Assembly: GCA_000961695.1 (NCBI GenBank)
Contig: LADW01000023.1
Span: forward strand, 1 to 64,000
Direction: 5' to 3'
DNA length: 64,000 bases
From: Hyphomonadaceae bacterium BRH_c29
GTDB taxonomy: Bacteria; Pseudomonadota; Alphaproteobacteria; Caulobacterales; Hyphomonadaceae
The position numbers were made by a program, and so were the translations under genes. Shown here piece by piece: positions 53,379 to 62,423 of the stretch. Position 1 is the first letter of the stretch. Each line of letters starts with the position of its first letter. Under the pieces are notes generated by a model. It saw only the letters and a list, made by a program, of their open reading frames with translations, was not told the origin of the DNA and did not search any database.

Positions 53379-56330
53379 CTACCACTCAGCACGGATGCCA
53401 ACGGTGAAGTAGCGACCGTTGAGATCGTAGAGGCCGGGGATTGTTGGATAGCCGACACCGGACAGCGTTGTCGGCATGAGCGGCGGCTCCTGGTCGAACA
53501 AATTGTTGACCGTTGCATAGAGCTGCATGTTTCCACCTTGCGCTTCGAAAGCGTACGCTGCAGAGAGATTCGTGTAAAAGATCTCAGGCACGGTCGGGTC
53601 TCGGAACACGCCGCCGCCTGCCGGGCTGACCTTCAGCATTGAGCCGATATACCGCTCCTGAACGGTGAGCGAAAATGGTCCCTGATCGTAGGTCGCCGAC
53701 AACAGGCCCCGCCATTCTGGCATCCCCGGTACTGAGAGCCCGACAAGTTCGGTGGTCACTCCGCCTGAAACCGAGTCCGCCTCGTCAATGTAACCCGCCA
53801 GCAGCCGGAACGTCACATCGGCATTTCCAACTGGGCGAGTGTAGCTCACGTCGAAATCCACTCCCGAACGATTCTGCACGCTGGCATTGGTCTGCAAGAG
53901 GCTGACTGAAGTTATGTTGTCGACTGACGGGTCTCCAACGATTTGAGCGCAAGCGGTGGCGTCTCCGTTGTTGCAGTCCGTCAGAACCCGCGGCACGGTT
54001 CGCGCAGTGACAATGCCGTCGGTCAGTTCAATGTTGTAATAGTCTATCGAGGCGCTCAGGCCCGGCAGGAAGGACGGCCGGAAAACGGCCCCGACAGTTG
54101 AGGTGTCGCCGATCTCGGGCTGAAGATCAGGGTTGCCCGCGGTAATTGTCGGAATCGTGGGAATCTGATTGCCCGTAAACGGATTGACGGTGAATGCTGC
54201 AAAGCCGGTGGAGGGGCTGGCAAACAACTCGAAGAGATTGGGCGCACGAATGTCGCGCGACCGCGAGGCTCTGAACCTTATGTCGGAGATCGGCTCATAG
54301 CTCACCCCGACCTTCCAGGTGCTGACCTCGCCGCTATTGCTGTAGTCCGTATAGCGAAGCGCCCCGTTGAGTTCGAGATTGGTTGTGATCGGTGCAATCG
54401 TCTCGAAGTAGAGTTCTTGCACCGTGTCGCTAACCTGTTCCTGTTCGCCGACATTGCCTTGTATCCAGCCGCCATAGCGGCACGCCGTTGGCGTCGGGCA
54501 CAACGTCACATTCATTGATCGTCCACGGATGGTAGCGGGATCAATCTGGGAAGTCGCGACGAGATTGGAGGTCCCAGACAATTCGCGGTTGCGCCACTCG
54601 ACGCCAGTCGCGACCGAAACGGGGCCGGCCGGAAGCTCAAACAAAGTACCCTGGAAATTGAGCGCCAGCACCTGCTGAGCGCTCGTCGTCGAGTTTTCAT
54701 TTGTGCCAGTAATATAGTCGAGGGCCGCCTGAGACGGCGCGCCAAAGCCAAACAGGTTTATCGGGACACAGCCGTCATAGATGCTGCCAGGACTGGTCAG
54801 CGTCACTCGGCAAACCGTGCTGCCACTTCCATTGTCGACCGCATCCGCAGCCGCCAGAAGGCGCGCGACATTGACCGCGTTGTGCTCAGCGCCCTCCTGC
54901 TTGGTCTCCCCGTATCCGAGGTAGGCGTCCCAAGTCCAGTCGCCGACGAGTTCGCCTGAGAGTCCACCGGAAATGTCATAGTAGGTGGTGTCGGTTGTAT
55001 TGTAGGAGGCGCCGCCTTCTCGATTTGAGCGCGTCATAAAAAAAGACGTGTACCCGTTCGTGGTCATCGTGCTCTGCAAACCCGCGGGCATGAACGGGTT
55101 GCCGCTGAACATTTCCAAAAGTGTGCCGCTGTTGCCGCTAAAGGCTGGCCATCCGTATTGGTTTTGCGCGCTGTTGAGTGCGCCCGTTAGCTGCACGTAG
55201 CCGTGCAGAGTGGGGGAGAAATCGTAGCCGAAGCGGCCGTAAAGCCGATTGGTTTCTGTTTCACCCAGCGGCTGCATGGCCCCGCTCGGCGAGTAGCCGT
55301 CGCCACCAACCGCGTTGGGTGCGCCGGGAGGCAGGATTGTTCCAAGATTCGTTGGCCCGTATGCACCGCCGGGCAAAAACTGCGTCCCCGCAAGAGGCGC
55401 GGAACCGAAATTGAACGGCAGGCCATTGGAGCTGACGATCAAGCCGCCGGTGGTTCCGGTGTAGAAACGCGTGTCGGCAACATCGTAGTACGGCGAGGCC
55501 AAAGTGCCCGCTCCCGCCAACACCCACATCTGAGCGCTTTGTGGGCGATCTAGCAGGCTCGGAATACCCGCCGCCTCATAGTGCTCGAGGCTGAATATGA
55601 TGTGCCCGCGCCCGTCGAGCACGGACGTCCCGCCAGCTATGCCAGCCTTGATTTGCTCATCGTCGCTGTACCCTGATATGCCATACTGCAAATTGGCGCG
55701 CAGGCCCTCAAACTCGGTGTCCGTGATGTAGTTGACCACTCCGGCGACGGCGTCCGAGCCATAGGCGGCCGAAGCGCCGCCGGTGACGACATCAACACGC
55801 TGCAGCAAAAGCTCAGGTAAAACGTTGGCGTCCACCACACCACTGGAAATGGACGGCGCTAGCCGATTGCTGTTCAGCAGCACGAGCGTTCTATTTGGAC
55901 CCAGTTGGCGAAGCTCGAGGTAGGCACCCGCCGATGCCGTCCCGGCCGCGCAGCAATATGAGCGGCCGCCCAAGGCAGACTGGCCGGTCAAGGACGGCAA
56001 CTGCCTCAGAGCATCGGCGACCGTGGACGGGGTCGTCGTGAGCAATTCCTGTGCACCGACCGCAGTGACCGGCGTTGGTGCCTGGTAGCCCGGATTTTGG
56101 ATGCGCGATCCGGTAACGACGATCTTCGCCACACGCAGGTCCTTCGTGTCGGACGCTGTTTCCGGCTCCTGCGTGTCGGACGCTGTTTCGGGCTCCTGCA
56201 TACCGGACGCTGTTTCCCGCTCCTGCGTACCGGACGTTGTTTCAGGCCCCTGCGCAATGGCGGGCAAGGGCGCGAGTACAAGTGCCAGCGCGGCACTTAG
56301 CAAACAGTTTTTCCGATTGATTTGTCTCAC
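53379..56330 (-). CDS. TonB-dependent receptor (983 residues)
   Basis: GTG start at 56330 behind GGAGGAAAAA, matching the start of the neighbouring receptor. After the signal peptide (SAALALVLAPLPAIAQGP) comes a linker of four 9-residue repeats (ETASDTQEP type), then the plug (VVTGSRIQNPGYQAPTPVTA, LRQLGPNRTLVLLNSNRLAP, VDVVTGGASAAYGSDAVAGV) and a large barrel ending YFTVGIRAEW. It is likely to import a glycan fragment. Operator 7 lies 66 bases upstream. A hairpin follows the gene. Confidence 0.9.
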   Translation of the reverse strand: MRQINRKNCLLSAALALVLAPLPAIAQGPETTSGTQERETASGMQEPETASDTQEPETASDTKDLRVAKIVVTGSRIQNPGYQAPTPVTAVGAQELLTTTPSTVADALRQLPSLTGQSALGGRSYCCAAGTASAGAYLELRQLGPNRTLVLLNSNRLAPSISSGVVDANVLPELLLQRVDVVTGGASAAYGSDAVAGVVNYITDTEFEGLRANLQYGISGYSDDEQIKAGIAGGTSVLDGRGHIIFSLEHYEAAGIPSLLDRPQSAQMWVLAGAGTLASPYYDVADTRFYTGTTGGLIVSSNGLPFNFGSAPLAGTQFLPGGAYGPTNLGTILPPGAPNAVGGDGYSPSGAMQPLGETETNRLYGRFGYDFSPTLHGYVQLTGALNSAQNQYGWPAFSGNSGTLLEMFSGNPFMPAGLQSTMTTNGYTSFFMTRSNREGGASYNTTDTTYYDISGGLSGELVGDWTWDAYLGYGETKQEGAEHNAVNVARLLAAADAVDNGSGSTVCRVTLTSPGSIYDGCVPINLFGFGAPSQAALDYITGTNENSTTSAQQVLALNFQGTLFELPAGPVSVATGVEWRNRELSGTSNLVATSQIDPATIRGRSMNVTLCPTPTACRYGGWIQGNVGEQEQVSDTVQELYFETIAPITTNLELNGALRYTDYSNSGEVSTWKVGVSYEPISDIRFRASRSRDIRAPNLFELFASPSTGFAAFTVNPFTGNQIPTIPTITAGNPDLQPEIGDTSTVGAVFRPSFLPGLSASIDYYNIELTDGIVTARTVPRVLTDCNNGDATACAQIVGDPSVDNITSVSLLQTNASVQNRSGVDFDVSYTRPVGNADVTFRLLAGYIDEADSVSGGVTTELVGLSVPGMPEWRGLLSATYDQGPFSLTVQERYIGSMLKVSPAGGGVFRDPTVPEIFYTNLSAAYAFEAQGGNMQLYATVNNLFDQEPPLMPTTLSGVGYPTIPGLYDLNGRYFTVGIRAEW
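56149..56256 (-). repeat. 27-bp tandem repeat (four copies) in receptor linker
   Basis: Four adjacent 27-base units, each coding a version of ETASDTQEP, sit between the signal peptide and the plug of the 983-residue receptor. The two outer-most units are the more diverged. The other receptor has only one such unit (DAASDTQEL), so the linker has grown by slippage or unequal exchange. Confidence 0.8.
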
Positions 56331-56395
56331 TGCTTTTTCCTCCCGGTAACATGTTCGACACGAAAACCTATCGTCAATAATCCGCATCTGTCAAC

Positions 56396-56410
56396 ATTGG
56401 CCGGACCAAT
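56396..56410. promoter_or_regulatory. GntR operator 7
   Basis: ATTGGCCGGACCAAT upstream of the 983-residue TonB receptor, at the same distance from the GTG start as operator 6 from its gene. Confidence 0.74.
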
Positions 56411-56488
56411 ATGGTTTCGAATGAAACTAACTGCGCCGTTTTAGCAACGTTTACTTTCGGCGGCGGCGCAGCATTTTCAGACATGAGC

Positions 56489-56790
56489 CGTTAGATGGTC
56501 CGAAGGAATTCGGCCGCATCCGCGACGCCCTGACGAGCACAGGCGAAGCGGTCCTGGAACACGGTGAAGCCATGAATGGCGCCCTCATAGATCCGTAGAT
56601 CCACCGCCACTCTGGCAGCCTTCATACGATCCGCCGGTCGTGTACTGTCGATTCAGAGGTGGTCCAATGGGTTCCAGATTCCCGATAACCCAGCCGCCGC
56701 CATGAAAGTGGATCAACCAGGTTGACGGCGCATCAGAGGCGACAGGATTGTAGAGGCGCGCCGACGGGGGCCAAAAGCGCCATCAATCTG
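56489..56790 (-). pseudogene. Remnant of an alpha/beta hydrolase gene
   Basis: This 300-base stretch is a broken copy of the alpha/beta hydrolase at 58897-59841. It matches the 3' end of that gene (TTCGGCCGCATCCGC, GTGAAGCCATGAATGGCGCC) and then jumps to the part coding HGGGWVIGNLE, with the middle 400 or more bases deleted. It sits directly upstream of the receptor leader, just as the intact gene sits upstream of the second leader copy. Confidence 0.75.
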
Positions 56791-56823
56791 GATATCCCTG
56801 ACTGGGCTCATTGACCGTTGGAC

Positions 56824-58557
56824 TCATTTGGTTTGTTGCTTAGAGGGCTGAGCGAGCCTGCGCTCAAGTTCCGCGAACTGCATGTCAGAGATTTGCGGAA
56901 ATCCTGGTCGAACAGGTCCGTATTGGTGCAGCATGCTCAGTGAAAAGCCGCGCCCTGCGAAGGCAACGACCAAGTGTTCTCGCAGTCCCGGTAGAACTGT
57001 CTCAACGACTGCCGCCGCTTCGGGGGCGGCGAACAACTCCTTTAATGAGGATCGGACATCGGGAGGACCATCCGGTGTCGGCAGAGTCGACTCCCAGTCC
57101 GCCCAAGGACTACGCTGATAGCTGATTGGCGTTTCCAGTTCCACATAATGACTTAGACCGTCCCGTCGAAGATATTCGTCGGCGGGGAGGAAGTCATCAT
57201 CCAGCAGATCGAGCCATCTTCTCAATTCCTCTTCCAACTGCTCCTGCAGCGACGCCAAGTCCGCCCGACCGCACAGATTTTGCTTCTGATACGGATCATT
57301 TGTATTGTCATAGAGCAGCCACGGACCTGTGATCGACCGCACATACGTATGCGAGCGGGTGCGCACGCCGCGATACTCTGCAAAGCCGTATTGGCGCACT
57401 TGCGCCGGGACAACGTTATTGAGGAAGGCTGACTCGGGGAGATTTCGTACGTTTCCCCGCCAGAGAGCCGTTCCGAAATCGCTACCTTGCACGGAGCCCG
57501 GAATGGGCAGGCCACAAATGCCAAGCAAAGTGGGCATGATATCGGGCGAATTGAGCGGCGCGCCGCACCGCGTTCCGGCTGTGCCGTGTATACGAGGATA
57601 GCGCAGCAGGAACGGGACACGAATGGATTCTTCCCAAGGGACCATCTTGTGGCTCAACCCTTGAGACTCCATCATGTCTCCGTGGTCGGACGTGAAGACA
57701 ACGACGGTGTCTTCAACTTGCCCCGAAGCTTCCACGACGTCTAGAACCCGGGCGAAGCAATCGTCCAATGCAGCCATGTGCGAGTAATAACCGCGCAGGT
57801 CTGCCGTCGCCGCACCCGCCAGTTCATCTGGCACATTCAACCGCAAGGAAATCGGTCGGTCACGAAACATCGCTCGATAGCGCTCTGGTGCAGTGTGGAG
57901 TGGGAAGTGCGGCGGACCCCAGGACAACATCATGAAATACGGTTCGGATTGACCGGCATTCTCTTGGATGAACCTGCACGCATCCTCAGTCTGCGCGAAC
58001 GCGTCATATCCCTCCCAGTATCGCTTCTCCGGATCGTTGTTGTCATAGTAGAATGAGCGATTGTAGTCGTGTGTGGCCTCGGCCGCCTTCCAATAATCGA
58101 AACCGAATCTAAATTCCGACGGAATAAAATCCTCTCGTCGCTCCCAGCGACCGTCCGGGCTGCCGTAAAGATGCCACTTGCCGACATACGCCGTTCGATA
58201 CCCGGCAGTGCGAAACACTTCGCCCAAAGTTGGCGCACTCGGCCGCAGTGGCACGTCATTGATATAGACGCCATTGGTCAGCGGATATTGCCCCGTCACC
58301 AAGCTGGCGCGCGCCGGACAACACACTGAGCATCCCGAAACAGCTTGATCGAAGTTCACGCTCTCGCGAGCGAAGCGATCAAACGATGGCGTTTCAGCGT
58401 TGAGGTCTCCTTCGTAGCCCATCGACTGACCTCTCCATTGATCGGCCATTACAAGCAACACATTCGGGCGGCGATCTTTGGGCGGCGACGCGCAACCCAA
58501 GGCGGCGATCGACAAAGACGTCAAAGCAAACTGATTGAGGGCCCTTCGAGTTATCAT
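56824..58557 (-). CDS. S1-type sulfatase lipoprotein
   Basis: The 577-residue protein has a signal with lipobox AALGCASP. RPNVLLVMADQWRGQS opens the sulfatase fold. SVCCPARASLVTGQYP carries the C-x-P-x-R formylglycine motif, with Cys79 the residue to be converted; VVFTSDHGDMMES holds metal ligands. It would remove sulfate esters from a glycan in the periplasm and needs a formylglycine-generating enzyme, not seen in this window. AGGAG precedes the ATG. Upstream is a TonB-receptor leader remnant with operator 8, which probably drives this gene. Confidence 0.9.
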   Translation of the reverse strand: MITRRALNQFALTSLSIAALGCASPPKDRRPNVLLVMADQWRGQSMGYEGDLNAETPSFDRFARESVNFDQAVSGCSVCCPARASLVTGQYPLTNGVYINDVPLRPSAPTLGEVFRTAGYRTAYVGKWHLYGSPDGRWERREDFIPSEFRFGFDYWKAAEATHDYNRSFYYDNNDPEKRYWEGYDAFAQTEDACRFIQENAGQSEPYFMMLSWGPPHFPLHTAPERYRAMFRDRPISLRLNVPDELAGAATADLRGYYSHMAALDDCFARVLDVVEASGQVEDTVVVFTSDHGDMMESQGLSHKMVPWEESIRVPFLLRYPRIHGTAGTRCGAPLNSPDIMPTLLGICGLPIPGSVQGSDFGTALWRGNVRNLPESAFLNNVVPAQVRQYGFAEYRGVRTRSHTYVRSITGPWLLYDNTNDPYQKQNLCGRADLASLQEQLEEELRRWLDLLDDDFLPADEYLRRDGLSHYVELETPISYQRSPWADWESTLPTPDGPPDVRSSLKELFAAPEAAAVVETVLPGLREHLVVAFAGRGFSLSMLHQYGPVRPGFPQISDMQFAELERRLAQPSKQQTK

Positions 58558-58573
58558 GGACGACTCCTGCGAC

Positions 58574-58753
58574 CTAATTCGAATGAGCCTGTGTGGTTTC
58601 CGCGTTCCGAGGCGTGAGCCTCACATCACCGTCAACGACACAGCTTAGCCCCTCGCCCTCCGTGCGGTTCGCCTGCGCGATCGCCGGTAACGGGGCAGGC
58701 ACAAGTACCAAAGCAGCACTTGTCAGATAGCTCTTCCGATTGATGTGTCTCAC
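58574..58753 (-). pseudogene. TonB-receptor leader remnant (signal peptide ORF)
   Basis: A 59-codon frame starts at GTG 58753 and reads RHINRKSYLTSAALVLVPAP and PAIAQ, the same signal peptide as both receptors. It then runs into unrelated sequence and stops 16 bases before the sulfatase ATG. Its upstream leader and operator 8 are also copied. The receptor body is gone. It may still act as a short translated leader for the sulfatase. Confidence 0.78.
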
Positions 58754-58818
58754 TGCTTATTCCTCTCGGCACCATGTTAGACATTACGAACCGTCGTCAG
58801 AAAACCGCACCAGTCTAT

Positions 58819-58833
58819 ATTGGCCCGACCAAT
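58819..58833. promoter_or_regulatory. GntR operator 8
   Basis: ATTGGCCCGACCAAT in the third copy of the duplicated receptor leader, now upstream of the signal-peptide remnant and sulfatase. Confidence 0.76.
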
Positions 58834-58896
58834 ATAGTAACATCTAAAACCAACTGTGCCTTTTGGGCAACGTCGCCGCCCGACTCCTGTGCAGAA

Positions 58897-59841
58897 TTAA
58901 TGAGCGCCCAAACGCAAAAAGGCGGCCGCATCTGCTACCCCTTGCCGAGCGCAACTGAAGCGTTCCTGAAACATCGTGAACCCGTGAATGGCGCCCTCAT
59001 AGACCTGCAGATCGACCTTCACGCCAGCCGCCTCCATCAGGTCCGCAAGCCGGGTACTGTCATTGAAAAGGGGATCGACCGTCGGCGCTGAAATAAATGT
59101 GCGCGGCAATCCCTGGAAGTTCCCGAACAGAGGGGAAGCCTCAGGCTTGCGCCAGTTCGATTCTTCAGGACAGTAGTGCCGACGGAACCGGTACATCGCT
59201 TCCGTTTCCAAGAAATATCCGCTTTTGAGCAGATCCATCGACCGACCCGAGTAGGTCAGATCGAACGCGCCATAGAACAACAACAATCCGGCCAATTGAA
59301 TTCCGGCATCGCGCAGAGCCAGCGCTGCGACAAGAGCGAGATTTGCACCGGCGGAAGCTCCGCCCAGAAAGATCCTGTCCGGATCAATGCCCAGCTCCCC
59401 TGCCCGGTTCAGTGCGTCCCGGACACAGGCGATACAGTCATCTCCCGGCCCCGGAAAAGGATGCTCCGGAGCAAGGACATAATCGACTGACAGCACACAT
59501 ATGCCGCTCTCGTCGACAATATGGCGCAGTTTCCGGTCCTCGGTTTCCAGATTCCCGATGACCCAGCCGCCGCCATGAAAGTAGATCATGCAGGCTGACG
59601 GCGCATTCGAGGCGACAGGCTTGTAGAGGCGCGCCGGCCGGGGGCCGAAAGCACCGGCGAGCAAAGTGTCCCTCACCTCCCCGACAGGAGGCCCCCCCTT
59701 GTTCAGGAGTGCGAACATTTCATCCATCATCGCCCTTACGCTCGATGGCGAGACTTCATCCATGTTCGGTGGCGGGGGCTGACCCTCCTTTTCCTTCAGG
59801 AACGTCAGCACATCTTGCTGAATGTATGGCTCCGTCTCCAT
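58897..59841 (-). CDS. Alpha/beta hydrolase (HSL-type esterase)
   Basis: The 314-residue protein has ACMIYFHGGGWVIGNLETED, the oxyanion HGGG motif of the hormone-sensitive-lipase group, FLGGASAGANLALVAALAL with the nucleophile Ser, FISAPTVDPLFND for Asp, and GAIHGFTMF for His. No signal peptide is seen. It may remove acyl groups from sugars after uptake. The ATG at 59841 follows AGGAGG. It lies 57 bases after the PhyH gene stop in the same direction, so both probably answer to operator 9. Confidence 0.87.
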   Translation of the reverse strand: METEPYIQQDVLTFLKEKEGQPPPPNMDEVSPSSVRAMMDEMFALLNKGGPPVGEVRDTLLAGAFGPRPARLYKPVASNAPSACMIYFHGGGWVIGNLETEDRKLRHIVDESGICVLSVDYVLAPEHPFPGPGDDCIACVRDALNRAGELGIDPDRIFLGGASAGANLALVAALALRDAGIQLAGLLLFYGAFDLTYSGRSMDLLKSGYFLETEAMYRFRRHYCPEESNWRKPEASPLFGNFQGLPRTFISAPTVDPLFNDSTRLADLMEAAGVKVDLQVYEGAIHGFTMFQERFSCARQGVADAAAFLRLGAH

Positions 59842-59898
59842 TGAATACCTCCTCTCAAAGCCCGCCCATCATGAACACCGTTTCACCGCCCGGACCGA

Positions 59899-60840
59899 CT
59901 ACGCGATAGCCCGGCGCCAAGCCGTCGCATCCCATCGCGGCCATCGCGTTTGCGTCCTCGCCAAAGTTACCTCGGTCCAGAACCGATCTCCCGGCAGCGG
60001 CACATTCAGGCAGGCGAGTTGCTCCGGACTGGCGTGCTCGAAGAAATGCCTCCAGGGATTGTCATCGGCCGAATACAATCTTGACCATTCGCGCGGAACG
60101 CTGCTCGGCCAAGCGACGAAATCCACGGCGTCATTTTCCGCCGCCTTATAGCTTGCGAACAAGACATAGCGCCTGCCCTCAGGCGCAGTGAGGTTGGTGG
60201 CGCGATGATAGATGTCGGACGAATAGGCCAACACCGTACCACTGGGGCCCGCCCCGGAACGCTCAATCCGCCGAAGCGCGTCCTGCTGTGAAACGTCAGG
60301 CATTCCAGGCCTCATCGGCCCGCAGATCTCATCGCCCTCTCCTCGGGTCACATAGCGGATGGAGCCGTGCTCATCCGTTACATCGGTGGCATATATCGAG
60401 AAGTTCACTGTGCGCTGGCATGGGTCATCCCCGATCGTCGTCAGCGTATGGTTGTAATAGTCCATATGAAAGGGCTGGTCGAAATCCGCTTGCCCAGTAA
60501 ACTTCGCCCAGCTGATGCTCTGATAAAGCCTGACATCCTCCGTTCCAAGCGCCTCACGCGCGAAGGCAATCAGTGCGGGGTGTAGTGCGAGCAGGTTGAG
60601 TGCAGGAGAACAATCGAACGGCATCATCCGCGTGTGCTCAAACTGCACGCGCGAAGGCATTCGGACGTCCTTGCCTTTGGTGTTTTCGACGGCCGCGTGG
60701 GGTTGGGGTTGGCCGCCGGAGAACAAAATTCCGAAGTCGTCCAGCACAGGAACTATTTCCGATTTAGTGAAGAAGCCGGGCATCAGCGCGGCGCCATCTG
60801 ACCTCCAGCGGCTGAGATCTGAAGCGTTGTATCGATTCAC
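59899..60840 (-). CDS. Phytanoyl-CoA dioxygenase (PhyH)-family protein
   Basis: The 313-residue protein has the Fe(II)/2-oxoglutarate layout of PhyH: FDQPFHMDYYNHTL with the HxD pair, SSDIYHRATNLTAPEGRRYV with the distal His and the Arg for 2-oxoglutarate. Such enzymes hydroxylate or demethylate small molecules. GTG at 60840 is chosen since GGGAG lies seven bases upstream; longer frames cross operator 9. Membership in the rhamnose regulon suggests a modified sugar as substrate, for instance removal of an O-methyl group; this is speculation. Confidence 0.82.
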   Translation of the reverse strand: MNRYNASDLSRWRSDGAALMPGFFTKSEIVPVLDDFGILFSGGQPQPHAAVENTKGKDVRMPSRVQFEHTRMMPFDCSPALNLLALHPALIAFAREALGTEDVRLYQSISWAKFTGQADFDQPFHMDYYNHTLTTIGDDPCQRTVNFSIYATDVTDEHGSIRYVTRGEGDEICGPMRPGMPDVSQQDALRRIERSGAGPSGTVLAYSSDIYHRATNLTAPEGRRYVLFASYKAAENDAVDFVAWPSSVPREWSRLYSADDNPWRHFFEHASPEQLACLNVPLPGDRFWTEVTLARTQTRWPRWDATAWRRAIA

Positions 60841-60917
60841 TCGCGGCTCCCGTCTCAACAGAAAAACATCCAACACGCTTTGCGGCAATGCATACCCCAA
60901 TCTACACAGCCCCGAGT

Positions 60918-60932
60918 ATTGGTCAAACCAAT
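60918..60932. promoter_or_regulatory. GntR operator 9
   Basis: ATTGGTCAAACCAAT, 78 bases upstream of the PhyH start. Sequence and placement match operator 1 upstream of the M19 peptidase. Confidence 0.8.
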
Positions 60933-61035
60933 TTTCGGTTTGTGTCGCCGGCAAGTGTCCTGGATGACAATCATCCTGTTCAGGACAATGCATGTCCTTG
61001 CGTCTGGTTTTCCGGCACTATCGACAGCTCGCTAT

Positions 61036-61050
61036 TTTGGTCCTACCAAT
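61036..61050. promoter_or_regulatory. GntR operator 10
   Basis: TTTGGTCCTACCAAT, 89 bases upstream of the aldo/keto reductase start and centred 118 bp from operator 9. Confidence 0.8.
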
Positions 61051-61138
61051 GCTCTTAGTCGCGAAGTCGATCGGACTACAGTCACATGCTGGCGATCGCA
61101 TCTTGCAGTCGGCGCCTGGCCCCGAAAGAGGAAGAGTG

Positions 61139-62200
61139 ATGAGATATAAATTGTTCGGCCGCTCTGGCCTTCGCGTCTCGGAGCTGTGCCTTGGAACGGC
61201 TGGCTTCGGACTCCACAAGCCGAAGGAAGCGAATGGGGCCGAAAGCTCCGGGACACCCGGCGGCGCCCGGCACATCATGCAAACGTTCGCCGAAGCAGGC
61301 GGCAACTTCATCGACACTGCCGATGTCTACTCGGACGGCGAGAGTGAACGCATCGTCGGCGACTTTCTGCGTTCAGATCGCGATCACTTTGTGATCTCGA
61401 CAAAATACACTCAATCGATGGGCACTGACCTGTCCAAGGCCGGCAACAGCCGAAAGAACATGCGCCGAAGCGTTGAGGCAAGCCTGCGGCGCTTGGGCAT
61501 AGAATGTATCGACATTTTCTGGCTGCACTCGTGGGATTTCACGACGCCCATGGACGAGATCATGCGCGGATTTGACGATCTCGTCTCGGCCGGCAAAGTA
61601 AACTATATTGGCGCTTCGAACGTCGAAGCGTGGCGCGTGAGCAGCGCGAACATGCTCGCCGATTTGCGCGGCTGGGCGCCTTTCATAGGTGTCCAGATTG
61701 CGTATTCCCTACTCGAGCGAACGCCTGAACGTGATCTACTGCCCATGGCACAAGAGCTGGATCTGGGCATTACAGCCTATTCGCCGTTAGGCGGTGGCCT
61801 TCTGACTGGAAAATACGCAGGCGCAGCATCCAAAACGGCAACCGGACGCTGGGCGGGCAAGGACATCTCTGAACACCAACGCTTTATAGTCGACCAAGTC
61901 GTCGCGGTGGCCACCGAAATGGAGTGTAGCCCTGGCCACGTCGGGTTGGCCTGGCTTTGCCAGCAAACCCAGTTCAAGAACGCAGTTATTCCGGTCATCG
62001 GCGCGCGCAACGCTGATCAGATCGATAACAATCTTCAATGTCTCAACCTCAGGCTCAGCGCCCCACACCTTGAGATGCTCAGCAAGGCATCTGCCGTCGA
62101 TCTGGGCTACTTGCATAACTTCCTGACTGCGCGCGGCTTTACCGCGCGCGATCTTTCATTCGCCGGCCAGTTTGACGCCGTGGACAATCATCGAGCATGA
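61139..62200 (+). CDS. Aldo/keto reductase (second paralog)
   Basis: The 353-residue protein has the AKR set: Asp and Tyr in NFIDTADVYSDGESE, Lys in FVISTKYTQ, His in DIFWLHSWD, and YSPLGGGLLTGKYAG later. It belongs to a different branch (YajO/voltage-channel-like) from the reductase at 20380. It may reduce or oxidise a sugar or a reactive aldehyde. The ATG at 61139 follows GAGGAAGAG; the longer frame crosses operator 10. It is divergent from the PhyH gene. Confidence 0.87.
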   Translation: MRYKLFGRSGLRVSELCLGTAGFGLHKPKEANGAESSGTPGGARHIMQTFAEAGGNFIDTADVYSDGESERIVGDFLRSDRDHFVISTKYTQSMGTDLSKAGNSRKNMRRSVEASLRRLGIECIDIFWLHSWDFTTPMDEIMRGFDDLVSAGKVNYIGASNVEAWRVSSANMLADLRGWAPFIGVQIAYSLLERTPERDLLPMAQELDLGITAYSPLGGGLLTGKYAGAASKTATGRWAGKDISEHQRFIVDQVVAVATEMECSPGHVGLAWLCQQTQFKNAVIPVIGARNADQIDNNLQCLNLRLSAPHLEMLSKASAVDLGYLHNFLTARGFTARDLSFAGQFDAVDNHRA

Positions 62201-62423
62201 GCGCATCCGCTGAAGTACGCAGCGTTCTTGCCTTCGGGGATCAAGCGTCCGCTATCGGTGGCAGGTTTCGGCAACAGAATCTCCTACTTCCTTTCTGTCT
62301 TTCACCGTGCCGCGAAGGTTCTGACCAACCTATCTCCACGACGAGATTGCAAGCGCACGCGAATCAACCTCTGGTAACAAGCAAAGTCGCATTGGCACTT
62401 TCGAAAAGGACGACTGTTTTCTG

